From NCBI RefSeq assembly GCF_002968285.2, contig NZ_CP134400.1, positions 2,852,001 to 2,916,000 of the forward strand: a stretch of 64,000 bases of DNA, written 5' to 3'. The notes under the pieces are model-generated. The model saw only the letters and a list, made by a program, of their open reading frames with translations. It ran no database searches and was not told the origin of the DNA. This document shows, piece after piece, positions 17,855 to 25,934 of the stretch. Within the stretch, counting starts at the first letter, position 1. Every line of letters begins with the position of its first letter. A program made the translations under genes and the position numbers. The DNA is from Mycobacterium sp. ITM-2016-00318. GTDB lineage: Bacteria > Actinomycetota > Actinomycetes > Mycobacteriales > Mycobacteriaceae.

Positions 17855-17860
17855 TACGAT
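17855..17860 (+). promoter_or_regulatory. -10 box fixing a leaderless GTG start
   Basis: TACGAT then 7 nt (gctgcag) then GTG 17868. The in-frame ATG at 17859 overlaps the box itself and therefore cannot easily be in the transcript, which argues for the GTG as start. Confidence 0.5.
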
Positions 17861-17867
17861 GCTGCAG

Positions 17868-18242
17868 GTGCGCAGACTTTCCAGGCCCGTTCGCCTGATC
17901 ACCGTGTTCGCTGGAGTGACCGCGACGGCCTCGCTGCTTGCGTCCCCCGCGCAGGCCGATCCCGGCACCGACGCGTTCCTGGACGCGGTCACCGGTGCGG
18001 GCCTCGGCGGCACTACGGATCCCTCGAACCTGGTCGCGGTCGGCCAGTCCGTCTGCCCGATGCTGTCCGAACCCGGCCAGACGGCGGCCGACGCCGCGGC
18101 CGAGGTTGCCGACGCCACCGGCATGTCGCTGGGCGGGGCGAACATGTTCACCAGCCTTGCCATCTCGTTCCTGTGCCCGCGGGTGCTGGAGTCGATCGGG
18201 GCAGGCCAGTCTCCGATCCCGCTCGGCCTGCTCGGCATCTAG
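17868..18242 (+). CDS. DUF732-family secreted protein
   Basis: 124 aa from GTG 17868 (ATG 17859 is the alternative, giving 127 aa). It has a signal peptide (LITVFAGVTATASLLAS, cleavage near AQADPG). The mature domain is the short helical DUF732 type: FLDAVTGAG at its start, VGQSVCPML and a second Cys in ISFLCPRVL that probably form one disulfide. DUF732 proteins are numerous mycobacterial exported proteins of unknown role. Expressed divergently from the methyltransferase. Confidence 0.82.
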   Translation: MRRLSRPVRLITVFAGVTATASLLASPAQADPGTDAFLDAVTGAGLGGTTDPSNLVAVGQSVCPMLSEPGQTAADAAAEVADATGMSLGGANMFTSLAISFLCPRVLESIGAGQSPIPLGLLGI

Positions 18243-18276
18243 CCGCCAGGCTGTCCGTCTGCGCGCGCTTGGGCGG

Positions 18277-19095
18277 TCAGCCGAGGCCGAACCGGGTGAG
18301 GTTGAGAGGTTTGAGAGGTCGGCCCACCACGCTGAGCTGGTTGACGACGTCTTCCAGGCGTGCGCGCGGAACGTCGATGCGCCACTGCTCGAGCCTGCCG
18401 GAGAGGCAGAGCTTGTCGGGCTCGATGCTGATGTCGGTCAACGTGAGCCCGTGCGGCAGCTCGGGAATGGACACCCGGTATCCGGGTATCCGATCCGGTA
18501 GTCGAACCCGTTTACGGCCCAGGACCAGACCGCGCGGCCGCAGCCACAGACTCGATTCCGCCAAGATCGCGTCAACCTCGAGGTGACCGAGCCCGGGCCG
18601 ACGCGCGAGCCGCAGCCGAGCGACGCCGTCCGGCCCGATCTCGCCTGCCAGCCGCGGCGCGGCCAGTCGAAACATTTCGTCGAGGGCATCCGCGGGAAGC
18701 TCAACCGTCAGGTCGACGGGTGCGGCCACCAGCACCGGCGGCGCCGCGGGCCGGAGGTGGACATTGTGGAGTACCGCGGTGGCACGATCCAATCTGTTGT
18801 CCTCCCAACGGATATCGCGCGCGGCCAACCGAACGTCGGGGAGCTGGCCTGCGGCAAGCCCGCGGACGTCGAGCTTCGAGTCGAACTCGGTGACCGTCAG
18901 CGTGATATCACCCTCGTCGAGGCGGACCGACAGTTCGCGCCCCACCACCAGCTTGCGCAGCGTCATGAACAGCGTCCGGTACGCGGCTGCCGCACCTGTG
19001 TTCATGGGCGCGACAGCCGCCGTCGACCACAACGACGCAAGCATGTCGAGCGGCCGGAACGGATCCCACCGGCGCTGCGGTCGCGGTTGCGTCAT
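18277..19095 (-). CDS. Lipid-binding-like conserved protein (DUF2993/LmeA-like, tentative)
   Basis: 272 aa, mostly beta-structured with repeated amphipathic strands (ISIEPDKLCLSGRLEQ, LTVTEFDSKLDVRGLAAGQL). The pattern recalls the DUF2993/LmeA family, which binds phosphoinositides during lipomannan maturation, but there is no clear signal peptide and the assignment is weak. Its start overlaps the end of the TetR gene by 4 nt, so the pair is co-transcribed and likely co-regulated. Confidence 0.6.
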   Translation of the reverse strand: MTQPRPQRRWDPFRPLDMLASLWSTAAVAPMNTGAAAAYRTLFMTLRKLVVGRELSVRLDEGDITLTVTEFDSKLDVRGLAAGQLPDVRLAARDIRWEDNRLDRATAVLHNVHLRPAAPPVLVAAPVDLTVELPADALDEMFRLAAPRLAGEIGPDGVARLRLARRPGLGHLEVDAILAESSLWLRPRGLVLGRKRVRLPDRIPGYRVSIPELPHGLTLTDISIEPDKLCLSGRLEQWRIDVPRARLEDVVNQLSVVGRPLKPLNLTRFGLG

Positions 19096-19706
19096 GGCGC
19101 GAAGCTGTTCAACAGCGCCCGCATCGACTTCGCCACCGCGTGTCTCGTCTGCACCGGGTCGGCGGAGTTTGCGATCAGCATCGCGCCCCGGGTCAGGGCG
19201 CCGAGCAGTAGCCGCGTCGCAGTCTCCGGATCGTCGATGCGGATCGCCCCGCAGCCCGCCGCTTCCTCCAGTGAGTGCACGATCACCGCATGGGCGTACT
19301 TCTCGTCCAATTCGGTGTATCGGGCCAACCCCAGCACAGCGGGTCCATCCAGCACCAGAATTCGCTGCACATCGGGCTGCAGCACGCCGTTGAGAAATGC
19401 GTCGAAACCCAACGCCAGCTCGTCAAGGCCATCCTTCGCGTCTCTTGCCGCCTCGAGGGATGCCGCCATCAGCTCCTTGTGCGCCTGCACGAAAACGGCC
19501 TCGAAAAGTGCTGTCTTGGTGGGGAAGTGGTGGTAGAGCGCGCCCGTCGTCACCCGCGCCTCACGGGCAAGATCCTCCACCGACGTGCCGCGAAAACCCC
19601 TCTCGCCGAACAGCCCGCGACCCGCGTCGACAAGTGCGCCCCTGGTCTGGGCGACCTGCTCGGCGCGCAGGGAGGATGGCTCTGAAGATCCGGGCATGGC
19701 TCTCAT
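19092..19706 (-). CDS. TetR-family transcriptional regulator
   Basis: 204 aa. The N-terminal helix-turn-helix is textbook (GERGFRGTSVEDLAREARVTTGALYHHFPTKTALFEAVF), followed by an all-helical ligand domain. It stands head-to-head with the MDMPI-like gene at 19770, and the 63-nt gap holds a perfect inverted repeat. It may repress itself, the downstream lipid-type gene and the divergent gene. MPGSS four codons in is an alternative start. Confidence 0.92.
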   Translation of the reverse strand: MRAMPGSSEPSSLRAEQVAQTRGALVDAGRGLFGERGFRGTSVEDLAREARVTTGALYHHFPTKTALFEAVFVQAHKELMAASLEAARDAKDGLDELALGFDAFLNGVLQPDVQRILVLDGPAVLGLARYTELDEKYAHAVIVHSLEEAAGCGAIRIDDPETATRLLLGALTRGAMLIANSADPVQTRHAVAKSMRALLNSFAP

Positions 19707-19736
19707 TTGTCAGTCGAAGTACTTGGACAAGAGTAT

Positions 19737-19749
19737 TGACATAGTGTCA
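19737..19749. promoter_or_regulatory. Perfect inverted repeat TGACA-TAG-TGTCA, candidate TetR operator
   Basis: Five-base arms with a 3-nt centre, in the TetR/MDMPI divergent gap. It overlaps a plus-strand TTGACA that could serve as a -35 element, so binding would block transcription. A second looser pair, TTGTC at 19708 and GACAA at 19726, flanks it on the TetR side. Confidence 0.4.
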
Positions 19750-19769
19750 TTATGTGAAATAGTCGAGCT

Positions 19770-20624
19770 ATGACTTCAACCTCCGTTCACACCACCGGCC
19801 CGGTGGAGGAGACCCGTCGGGCGCACGATCAGTCGAGGGAAGCGCTGCGCACGGCGGCGGGGCGAATCGTGGAACTCCTGCGCCGCATCGATGACGCGGG
19901 TGCTCCGGTGCCCGGCCTCGCCTGGACCGCCGCAGAGACCGCGGCCCACATGGTCGGCGATCTACGCGACTATGCCCGTGCGCTGACGCGGCACACAGGC
20001 GGGTATATGACGCATGCGAATCGCCCACAGCAGTCACCGTCGAGACTGAGCGCCGCAGTCAACGCCCGCCACCTAGAGGAAGTGCCGGAACGGGACCTTG
20101 GCCGCCTCGCCGATCTGATCGACGAAGCGGCCGCGGGCTATCTGGCCGCGGTGGCGGTGGCCGATGAGCGCGCCACCATCCCCACGCCCAACGGGCTGAC
20201 CATCACGCCGCCGACCATGACCACACTGCTGCTCGGGGAGCAGGTGGTGCATGGGCTGGACATCGCGCGGGCGGCGAGAATCGGGTGGCAGGTCGATCCG
20301 CACGACGCACTGTTGATCACACCCGGTGTCTTGGCGATCGCGCCTCAGTATCTGCGGCGGTCGGCTGTCGGTACACGGGCGAGCTTCGAACTCCGTATCC
20401 GCGGTGCGAAGAACTATCGACTGGCGGTGGACGGGGGAACAGCCGTGGTCACGGACGCGGTGCAGAAATCGGACTGCGTGATCACCGCAGACCCCGTCGC
20501 GTTTCTGTTGCTCGGCTATGGCCGGATTTCGCAGTGGTCGCCGATCATGCGCGGCAAGCTCCGCCCAGGCGGTAGAAAGCCATGGTTGGCAATGAAGTTC
20601 GCCACTTTGTTGGACAGCCCCTAA
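19770..20624 (+). CDS. Maleylpyruvate isomerase-like (MDMPI N-terminal) protein with SCP2-type C-terminus
   Basis: 284 aa. The N-terminal four-helix DinB/MDMPI domain is indicated by PGLAWTAAETAAHMVGDLRD, with a conserved His for metal, and GEQVVHGLDIARA. The C-terminal about 90 residues (FELRIRGAKNYRLAVDGG, CVITADPVAFLLLGYGR) resemble a sterol-carrier-like SCP2 domain. The family includes mycothiol-dependent isomerases and transferases, so a mycothiol-linked detoxification role is possible. Divergent from its likely TetR regulator. Confidence 0.78.
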   Translation: MTSTSVHTTGPVEETRRAHDQSREALRTAAGRIVELLRRIDDAGAPVPGLAWTAAETAAHMVGDLRDYARALTRHTGGYMTHANRPQQSPSRLSAAVNARHLEEVPERDLGRLADLIDEAAAGYLAAVAVADERATIPTPNGLTITPPTMTTLLLGEQVVHGLDIARAARIGWQVDPHDALLITPGVLAIAPQYLRRSAVGTRASFELRIRGAKNYRLAVDGGTAVVTDAVQKSDCVITADPVAFLLLGYGRISQWSPIMRGKLRPGGRKPWLAMKFATLLDSP

Positions 20625-20643
20625 GTGTGGGTAGCCCACTACG

Positions 20644-21963
20644 GTGGGTTCAAAGACATCTGTCGTCATCGTCGGTAGCGGTTTCACCGGTTTCGAATGC
20701 GCTCGCCAACTTTCGCGCCGCTTGCGCAAGCACAACGCGTCCGTCGACATCTCGATCATCTCGCCGGTCGACTACATGCTCTACACCCCGCTGTTGCCCG
20801 ATGTTGCGGGCGGTCTGGTCGACGCGCGCTTCGTCACCATTCCGCTCGCCAACACCCTGCGCGGTGTGCGCTCGGTGCGCGGCCGGGTGGACGCTGTCGA
20901 CCTCGATGGACACACCATCACCTACACCGATCCCGAACAGAGATCACGCAGCCTGACCTGGGACCGGCTGGTGCTGACGCCGGGATCGGTCACCCGGTTG
21001 TTCGACATCCCGGGACTGGCCGACTACGCGCGGGGTCTCAAGTCAACGGCGGAAGCGGTCTACCTTCGTGATCACCTGCTCGACCAACTCGAGCTGGCCA
21101 ACATCGACGATGACGAGGATCGCATCCGGGCTAGGCGCACGGTCGTCGTCGTCGGCGCCTCGTATTCGGGCACCGAACTCGTCGTGCAGCTGCGCGCGCT
21201 GGCCGACACCGCGGCCGAACAACTGGGCTTCGCCTCCTCCGATGTGAGGTTCGTGCTGCTCGACATGGCCGAGCAGGTCATGCCCGAAGTCGGCGAGAAA
21301 CTCGGCGAGCGGGTGCAGCGCGTGCTGCGGCAGCGCGGCGTCGACGTGCGGCTGGGAGTCACCCTCAAGGAGGTGCATCCCGACCACGTTGTTCTCAGCG
21401 ACGACTCACGCATCGACACCCACACCGTCGCCTGGGTGACGGGTGTGACCGGCGCTCCGCTGATCGAAAGCCTTGGCCTGCCCACCGAGCGAGGCAGGCT
21501 GAAGGTACAGGCCGACCTGCAGGTGCCGGGCCATCCCGACGTGTTCGCAGCCGGTGACGCCGCGGCGGTGCCCGACCTGACGCAACCGGGCAAGATCACT
21601 CCGCCCACCGCACAGCATGCGGCACGGCAGGGAAAGGTGTTGGCGCGCAACGTCGCCGCCAGCCTCGGTTACGGCCAATCAAAGGACTACCGGCACAGCG
21701 ACATGGGGTTGGTCGTTGATCTCGGCCCGCATTATGCGGTCGCCAATCCGCTGAACGTCCATTTGTCCGGCTATGCAGCGAAATTCGTGACCCGCATGTA
21801 CCACCTCTACGCCATGCCGCGCGCGGTGAATCGCTGGGCGGTCGGGCTGGCCTATCTGACCGATGTGTTCTTCGACCGATCGGTGGTGTCGGTCGGACTG
21901 TCGTCGCAGCACGACGCCCGGTTCTCCACCAGCGAGGGGATACCGCTGCCGAAGGCCGACTGA
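20644..21963 (+). CDS. NDH-2-like FAD-dependent NAD(P)H dehydrogenase (Rv1812c-like)
   Basis: 439 aa from GTG. Two nucleotide-binding motifs are seen: VVIVGSGFTGFECARQL at the N-terminus for FAD and VVVVGASYSGTELVVQL near residue 165 for NAD(P)H. The FAD-closing motif is VFAAGDAAAVPD near residue 300. This is the type 2 NADH dehydrogenase fold. Position at the edge of the Rv1812-Rv1830-like block fits Rv1812c. Physiological acceptor unknown; quinone reduction is typical of the fold. It starts 19 nt after the upstream gene. Confidence 0.85.
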   Translation: MGSKTSVVIVGSGFTGFECARQLSRRLRKHNASVDISIISPVDYMLYTPLLPDVAGGLVDARFVTIPLANTLRGVRSVRGRVDAVDLDGHTITYTDPEQRSRSLTWDRLVLTPGSVTRLFDIPGLADYARGLKSTAEAVYLRDHLLDQLELANIDDDEDRIRARRTVVVVGASYSGTELVVQLRALADTAAEQLGFASSDVRFVLLDMAEQVMPEVGEKLGERVQRVLRQRGVDVRLGVTLKEVHPDHVVLSDDSRIDTHTVAWVTGVTGAPLIESLGLPTERGRLKVQADLQVPGHPDVFAAGDAAAVPDLTQPGKITPPTAQHAARQGKVLARNVAASLGYGQSKDYRHSDMGLVVDLGPHYAVANPLNVHLSGYAAKFVTRMYHLYAMPRAVNRWAVGLAYLTDVFFDRSVVSVGLSSQHDARFSTSEGIPLPKAD

Positions 21964-21982
21964 CGTGTGAAAGATTGCGAAG

Positions 21983-21999
21983 TGGGAACACCGTTCCCA
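21983..21999. promoter_or_regulatory. 17-bp perfect palindrome abutting a start codon
   Basis: TGGGAAC-ACC-GTTCCCA, 7-bp arms and a 3-nt loop; the last base is the A of ATG 21999. As DNA it could be an operator. As RNA it would form a tight hairpin that hides the translation start. The gene after it has no clear Shine-Dalgarno sequence. Confidence 0.45.
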
Positions 22000-22190
22000 T
22001 GGCTACCTACCGTGTGCTGAACCCGAAAGGTGACGTCGTCGACACGAAGGACATCGAGAGCGCAGACGACGCGCATGCCTGGTTCGTCGACTCGAAGGCC
22101 GACAACTCCGAGCTCGGATGGCGGATGGAGGTCAAGGCCGACGACGGCCACTGGGCCTTCTTCGACGATACAGAGGGTGACCGGAAGTAG
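21999..22190 (+). CDS. Small conserved mycobacterial protein
   Basis: 63 aa (MATYRVLNPKGDVVDTKD). Acidic, soluble, with a regular beta-alpha-beta look and three Trp (AWFVDS, GWRMEV, HWAFFDD). No signal peptide. Start chosen at the ATG after the palindrome rather than the upstream in-frame codon. No functional family recognised. Confidence 0.7.
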   Translation: MATYRVLNPKGDVVDTKDIESADDAHAWFVDSKADNSELGWRMEVKADDGHWAFFDDTEGDRK

Positions 22191-22267
22191 TCAGTCGTCG
22201 CCTATACCGGAACTCCCCGCCGAGGTCAAGGCGCCACCGTGGCGGAAAGCTCTTGTCGCTGAGTTCG

Positions 22268-22636
22268 TTACGCGACCGTGAGCGTGACGTTGTTCAGTGA
22301 AACGGCCACATCGGTAGGCGAGATGTCCACGAACGTCGGCTGGTCGCGGATGGCCTCCCCGGTGCCGATGATGTGGCCCGGGAAGTTGCCCGCGCACGGA
22401 AAGGCGCTGCACCGCAACCAAAAGCCGGGCGGGCTCTGGTACGGGTACATACTCGGGGACTGGTCGACGCGATATCGCCCGGGCGGGATACTCGCAGTGG
22501 CCCAACCCGCAGGCGGTTCGGCGCCGACGCCGAATACACCGTTGGAGCCATAGGTCACAGGGGCGGCGTGGGCCGGGGCCGCCGCCGCACCGGCCAGCAG
22601 AATGCCCGCCGCGACGGCGACCCCCGCGCCCTTCAT
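22268..22636 (-). CDS. Small secreted protein, unknown function
   Basis: 122 aa. Signal peptide MKGAGVAVAAGILLAGAAAAPAHA, cleavage after AHA. The mature part contains PPGRYRVDQSPSMYPY and two Cys (LRCSAFPCAGN) that could pair. This is a common layout of mycobacterial exported proteins of about 100 residues. It follows the GH16 gene by 4 nt on the same strand, so the two exported proteins are probably made together. Confidence 0.78.
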   Translation of the reverse strand: MKGAGVAVAAGILLAGAAAAPAHAAPVTYGSNGVFGVGAEPPAGWATASIPPGRYRVDQSPSMYPYQSPPGFWLRCSAFPCAGNFPGHIIGTGEAIRDQPTFVDISPTDVAVSLNNVTLTVA

Positions 22637-22640
22637 CGGC

Positions 22641-23501
22641 CTACCAGATTCGGATGTAGTCGATCAGCATTTCCGGGGACTCGAAGGGCCCGAAGGCCGG
22701 GTCACCGCCACCGGGACCGCCGACCGCAAGATTGAAGACCGTGAAGAGCAGGTAGTCCGGCGCGTTGAACGGCCACACCCCATCGATCGGCTCCGCGGGC
22801 ACGGTGAAGAACGGGGCGCCGTCGAGGTTGTCCCGCCAAAAGCGGAAGCCCGCGTCGTCCCACCGGACCCGGTAGGTGTGCCAGTTGCCGTCGACCGACC
22901 ACCGGTTCTCCTTCCAGGTCCTGCCATCGGATCGAGCGTGCACCGCGGTGCCAGGCGCCCACTTGCCGTTTCCGTACCACTCGAGGATGTCGACTTCACC
23001 GTCGGGCAGCGGGCCCCGGCCGTCGGGTGTCGGCTCGCGGTTCACCAGCCAGTAGGCCGGCCAGCAGCCGGGGACGAGGCAATTCAGCTTTATTCGGGCT
23101 TCCCAGGTGTGGCCGATGCCGATCTTCATCCGGGTCTCGACCCGGCCGCTGTAGTAGGTGTCGCCCTCCCGCGTCGCGCGGAGCGCGAGGTTGCCGTTGC
23201 CGTCGAGCGACACATTGCGGCGGTCGTCGCGAAACAGGCCGAGAATCGGCGGGATCACCGGTTCGTTCCAGCTCACCACCGTCCACCGGCCCAGGTCGGG
23301 CGCTGCACCAGCGGGTCCGTCGAAGTCGTCGGCGAAGATGTAGTCGACGGGCGCGGGGTTGGATTGGGGGGGCGGAGCACCGGGATTTTCCGGTTGACCT
23401 GGAGGCAGCGGTTGTGCGGTTGCCTGAGGTGCGGAAACGGCGGCGGTCAGCGCGGCAGCGCCGGACATGAACATGAGGTTGCGGCGATTCAATTCGAACA
23501 C
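22641..23501 (-). CDS. Secreted glycoside hydrolase family 16 protein (beta-glucanase-like)
   Basis: 286 aa from GTG. The N-terminus NRRNLMFMSGAAAL has a Tat-like twin Arg before a hydrophobic stretch ending at ATAQ. After a Pro-rich linker (residues 32-52) comes a GH16 beta-jelly-roll with the catalytic motif E169-V-D171-I-L-E174 followed by WYG. All three acidic residues of the retaining mechanism are present. M. tuberculosis Rv0315 is a comparable exported beta-1,3-glucanase-like protein. The natural glycan is unknown. A TAAGGT box 6 nt upstream of GTG suggests a leaderless mRNA. Confidence 0.88.
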   Translation of the reverse strand: MFELNRRNLMFMSGAAALTAAVSAPQATAQPLPPGQPENPGAPPPQSNPAPVDYIFADDFDGPAGAAPDLGRWTVVSWNEPVIPPILGLFRDDRRNVSLDGNGNLALRATREGDTYYSGRVETRMKIGIGHTWEARIKLNCLVPGCWPAYWLVNREPTPDGRGPLPDGEVDILEWYGNGKWAPGTAVHARSDGRTWKENRWSVDGNWHTYRVRWDDAGFRFWRDNLDGAPFFTVPAEPIDGVWPFNAPDYLLFTVFNLAVGGPGGGDPAFGPFESPEMLIDYIRIW

Positions 23502-23507
23502 ACCAGA

Positions 23508-23543
23508 ACCTTAGCGTTTCCTAACCGGATCGTTAACTAGGCT
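23508..23543. promoter_or_regulatory. Divergent promoter region between GH16 and NUDIX genes
   Basis: On the minus strand TAAGGT (complement of 23508-23513) stands 6 nt from the GH16 GTG. On the plus strand TAGGCT (23538-23543) stands 8 nt from the NUDIX ATG. Both match the leaderless spacing. GTTAAC at the centre is a 6-bp palindrome. Confidence 0.4.
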
Positions 23544-23551
23544 TGGCCATA

Positions 23552-24037
23552 ATGCCGAAATTTAGTGCGGGACTACTGCTCTACCGCGTTACCTGCGGCT
23601 CCGTCGAAGTGCTGATCGCACATCCCGGCGGACCGTTCTGGGCGAAAAAGGATGAGGGCGCCTGGTCCATTCCGAAGGGCGAATATATCGAGGGTGACGA
23701 CCCTTGGTCGGCCGCAAAGCGTGAGTTCACCGAGGAACTGGGCAAACAACCGCCCGACGGCCCGCGCATCGACCTTCCGCCGCTGAAACAGCCGAGCGGC
23801 AAAATTGTCACCGCGTTCGCGGTCCGCGGCGACTTGGATCTGGACGGCACGGTCAGCAACACCTTCACGCTGGAGTGGCCGAAGGGGTCGGGCAAGCTCA
23901 GGGAGTACCCGGAGATCGACCGGGTTGGGTGGTTCGGGGTGCCAGAGGCGCGGTCGAAACTGCTGAAGGGTCAGCGGCCCCTTCTCGATCAGCTGCTTGA
24001 TGCGGTCGGAGACGCCGAATCGGCCGCTTCTCAATAG
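23552..24037 (+). CDS. NUDIX hydrolase
   Basis: 161 aa; ATG 23552 chosen over the upstream in-frame TTG 23543, which overlaps the -10 candidate. The NUDIX box is recognisable as KGEYIEGDDPWSAAKREFTEELG with the metal-binding REFTEE intact. The spacing between the first Glu and Arg is two residues longer than the classic box, as in one NUDIX subgroup. Likely hydrolyses a nucleoside diphosphate linked to another group; substrate unknown. Its 3' end overlaps the convergent SnoaL-like gene by 140 nt. Confidence 0.88.
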   Translation: MPKFSAGLLLYRVTCGSVEVLIAHPGGPFWAKKDEGAWSIPKGEYIEGDDPWSAAKREFTEELGKQPPDGPRIDLPPLKQPSGKIVTAFAVRGDLDLDGTVSNTFTLEWPKGSGKLREYPEIDRVGWFGVPEARSKLLKGQRPLLDQLLDAVGDAESAASQ

Positions 24038-24458
24038 CGTTGATGGTCAGGGCTCGACCGTGGATGCGCCAGCCGGAACGTGTGCGCGCGTACTCGTCGT
24101 CGTAACGAAGGTGCCAGATCAAATCCGTGGCGGCGTCGTCGGCGACGCTGAAGTGATGGGCGATGCATGTGATTCGCCCCAGCGCATAGTCGACATCGGC
24201 GCCAGGGGCGTAGACCTCGCCGACGATCGCGTGTTCGGTTCTGGCCAGGCCCGACATTGCCGCCATCGCCGAGCGGACGCCGTCGCGGCCGCGGTGCTTG
24301 CGTACCGGATCGAGCGACCGCGGCGGGTCAGGTAGTCGCAGTTCGGCTGTCTCGGTGAACAATTCCACGACGTCACCGAACCTTCGATCATCCACGGCGG
24401 CTGCGTACAGGTGTACGAGATCGGCCAGCGCCAATCTGTCCGCTACGGCAAGGGTCAT
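23898..24458 (-). CDS. SnoaL/NTF2-like protein with C-terminal extension
   Basis: 186 aa from MTLAVADRLALADLVHLYAAAVD. The core to about residue 145 is an NTF2-like cone fold (VVELFTETAELRLP, TEHAIVGEVYAPG, GWRIHGRALTINAIEKR), used by ring hydroxylases, isomerases and binding proteins. The last about 40 residues are Arg/Pro/Ala-rich and lie antisense to the NUDIX gene; they look like read-through after loss of an earlier stop. Start is 7 nt after the kinase stop on the same strand, so it ends a four-gene operon. Confidence 0.7.
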   Translation of the reverse strand: MTLAVADRLALADLVHLYAAAVDDRRFGDVVELFTETAELRLPDPPRSLDPVRKHRGRDGVRSAMAAMSGLARTEHAIVGEVYAPGADVDYALGRITCIAHHFSVADDAATDLIWHLRYDDEYARTRSGWRIHGRALTINAIEKRPIRRLRPHQAADREGAADPSAVSTAPLAPRTTQPGRSPGTP

Positions 24459-24465
24459 GCGCTGC

Positions 24466-25914
24466 TCAGCTGCCAGCCTCGTTGCCGGCGCGGATTGCTT
24501 CGCGGCACTCGCGACGGGTCTGGCCCGTCTCCTGCATACAGACCCGAACCGGCGTCTCCTCCTGCACTGGCAGCGGCTCGTCGGTGGCCTGCGTGGTGAC
24601 CGTGATGGTCGGCGCAGGAACCTCACCCTGATTGGTCGACCAGATCGACGCGCCTGTGCCCTCGAGCGTCGAGCAGTACACGGTGTTGCCGTTGGCGGTG
24701 GTCGCGAAGCTGCCGAGAGGCGAGCAGTCGGCTCCCACGACCGGGGCTGCCGACGCCGCCGTCGCTGTGACCGTGGTCGTCGCCTCGGTCGGTGCCGGCG
24801 CGGACGGCGCTTCGGCGCGCGGCGACGTCGCGGGTGGAGTCGGCGACGGGGTGTAGTCGTCGTTGAGCAGTTTCTCGATCTCACGGAACTGGATCAGCAC
24901 GAGAGCAATCGCGACGAGCAGCAGTGCCGCCAGAATCGCGGGCACGATGAACGCCGGGCGAAGGTATTTGCGCGTCGGCGTCTGCTGCGCGTGATGCGCT
25001 TCGTGCCTGCCTCCCGTCAGCCTGGTGGGGACCGGCACCGACGCCTCGGTGCGGTCGTTGTCCGCCTCCGGTTCCAGCCCAAGCCGGTGGGCCAGCGCAC
25101 GGGCGAAATCCAGGGAACTGGTGAACCGGTCCTTGGGATCTTTCGAGAGCGCCTTCCGAAGCACCGGATCGAGCGCCGACAACTCGGGACGCTTGTCGGC
25201 CAGTGCCGGCGGTGCGGCGGTGAGGTGCTGGCTGATGACCACCGTCGGGTTCGAGTGTTGAAACGGCGGCGATCCGGTCAGCAGATGAAAAGCGGTGGCC
25301 GCGAGTGCGTACTGGTCCGCGCGACCGTCGAGGTCCTCGCCCATCAGCTGTTCCGGCGCGGCGTAGAACACCGTGCCGACCGTCATGTTCGTCGCGGTCA
25401 GATTGTTGGATTCGTCGACTCGGCGGGCAATACCGAAGTCGCCGAGCAGAACTCGTTGTTCACCTTCCGCCGGGTCGGTCAGCATGATGTTCGCCGGTTT
25501 GACGTCGCGATGAAGCAGCCCTCGCTGATGCGCGTAGTCGAGCGCCTCCGCGACGCCGGTGATGATGTTGAGGACCTCCTCCTTGGGCATGCCCTTCGGA
25601 TGGCGCTTTCGCAGCACCTCGGCGGCGTCCGTGCCGTCGACGTAGTCCATCGAGATCCAGATCTGGCCGTCGACGTCGCCGCGATCGTGCACGCCCACGA
25701 TGTGCGGATGCCACAGTGTCGCGGCGAGATCGGCTTCCCGATCGAAACGCTTCCGGTATTCGTCGTCGGCGCACACGTCGTTGCGCAGCACCTTCAGCGC
25801 GTCGCGCCGGGGTAGACGCGGGTGGTCGGCCAGGTAGACGTCGCCCATGCCCCCGGACCCCAGAAGCCGCACGATGGTGTAGTCCGCGAAGGTCTGACCA
25901 GCGGCTAACGGCAT
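24466..25914 (-). CDS. Receptor-type serine/threonine protein kinase
   Basis: 482 aa. Kinase domain in residues 1-275: Gly loop [13 protein letters not shown]-type Lys in ALKVLR, catalytic [17 protein letters not shown], and APEQ. A juxtamembrane stretch leads to one transmembrane helix (about [20 protein letters not shown]). The extracellular part is Pro/Ala/Thr-rich with four Cys, small and without PASTA repeats, so it is PknF/PknI-like in layout rather than PknB. Sits behind an iron-sulfur reductase gene by 20 nt. Its signal and targets are unknown. Confidence 0.92.
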   Translation of the reverse strand: MPLAAGQTFADYTIVRLLGSGGMGDVYLADHPRLPRRDALKVLRNDVCADDEYRKRFDREADLAATLWHPHIVGVHDRGDVDGQIWISMDYVDGTDAAEVLRKRHPKGMPKEEVLNIITGVAEALDYAHQRGLLHRDVKPANIMLTDPAEGEQRVLLGDFGIARRVDESNNLTATNMTVGTVFYAAPEQLMGEDLDGRADQYALAATAFHLLTGSPPFQHSNPTVVISQHLTAAPPALADKRPELSALDPVLRKALSKDPKDRFTSSLDFARALAHRLGLEPEADNDRTEASVPVPTRLTGGRHEAHHAQQTPTRKYLRPAFIVPAILAALLLVAIALVLIQFREIEKLLNDDYTPSPTPPATSPRAEAPSAPAPTEATTTVTATAASAAPVVGADCSPLGSFATTANGNTVYCSTLEGTGASIWSTNQGEVPAPTITVTTQATDEPLPVQEETPVRVCMQETGQTRRECREAIRAGNEAGS

Positions 25915-25934
25915 GGCCGAATAGTACAGACGCA

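Noticed and set aside
24298..25815. Long plus-strand frame opposite the kinase
   Set aside because: The minus strand carries all kinase motifs; the plus frame is Arg-rich shadow.
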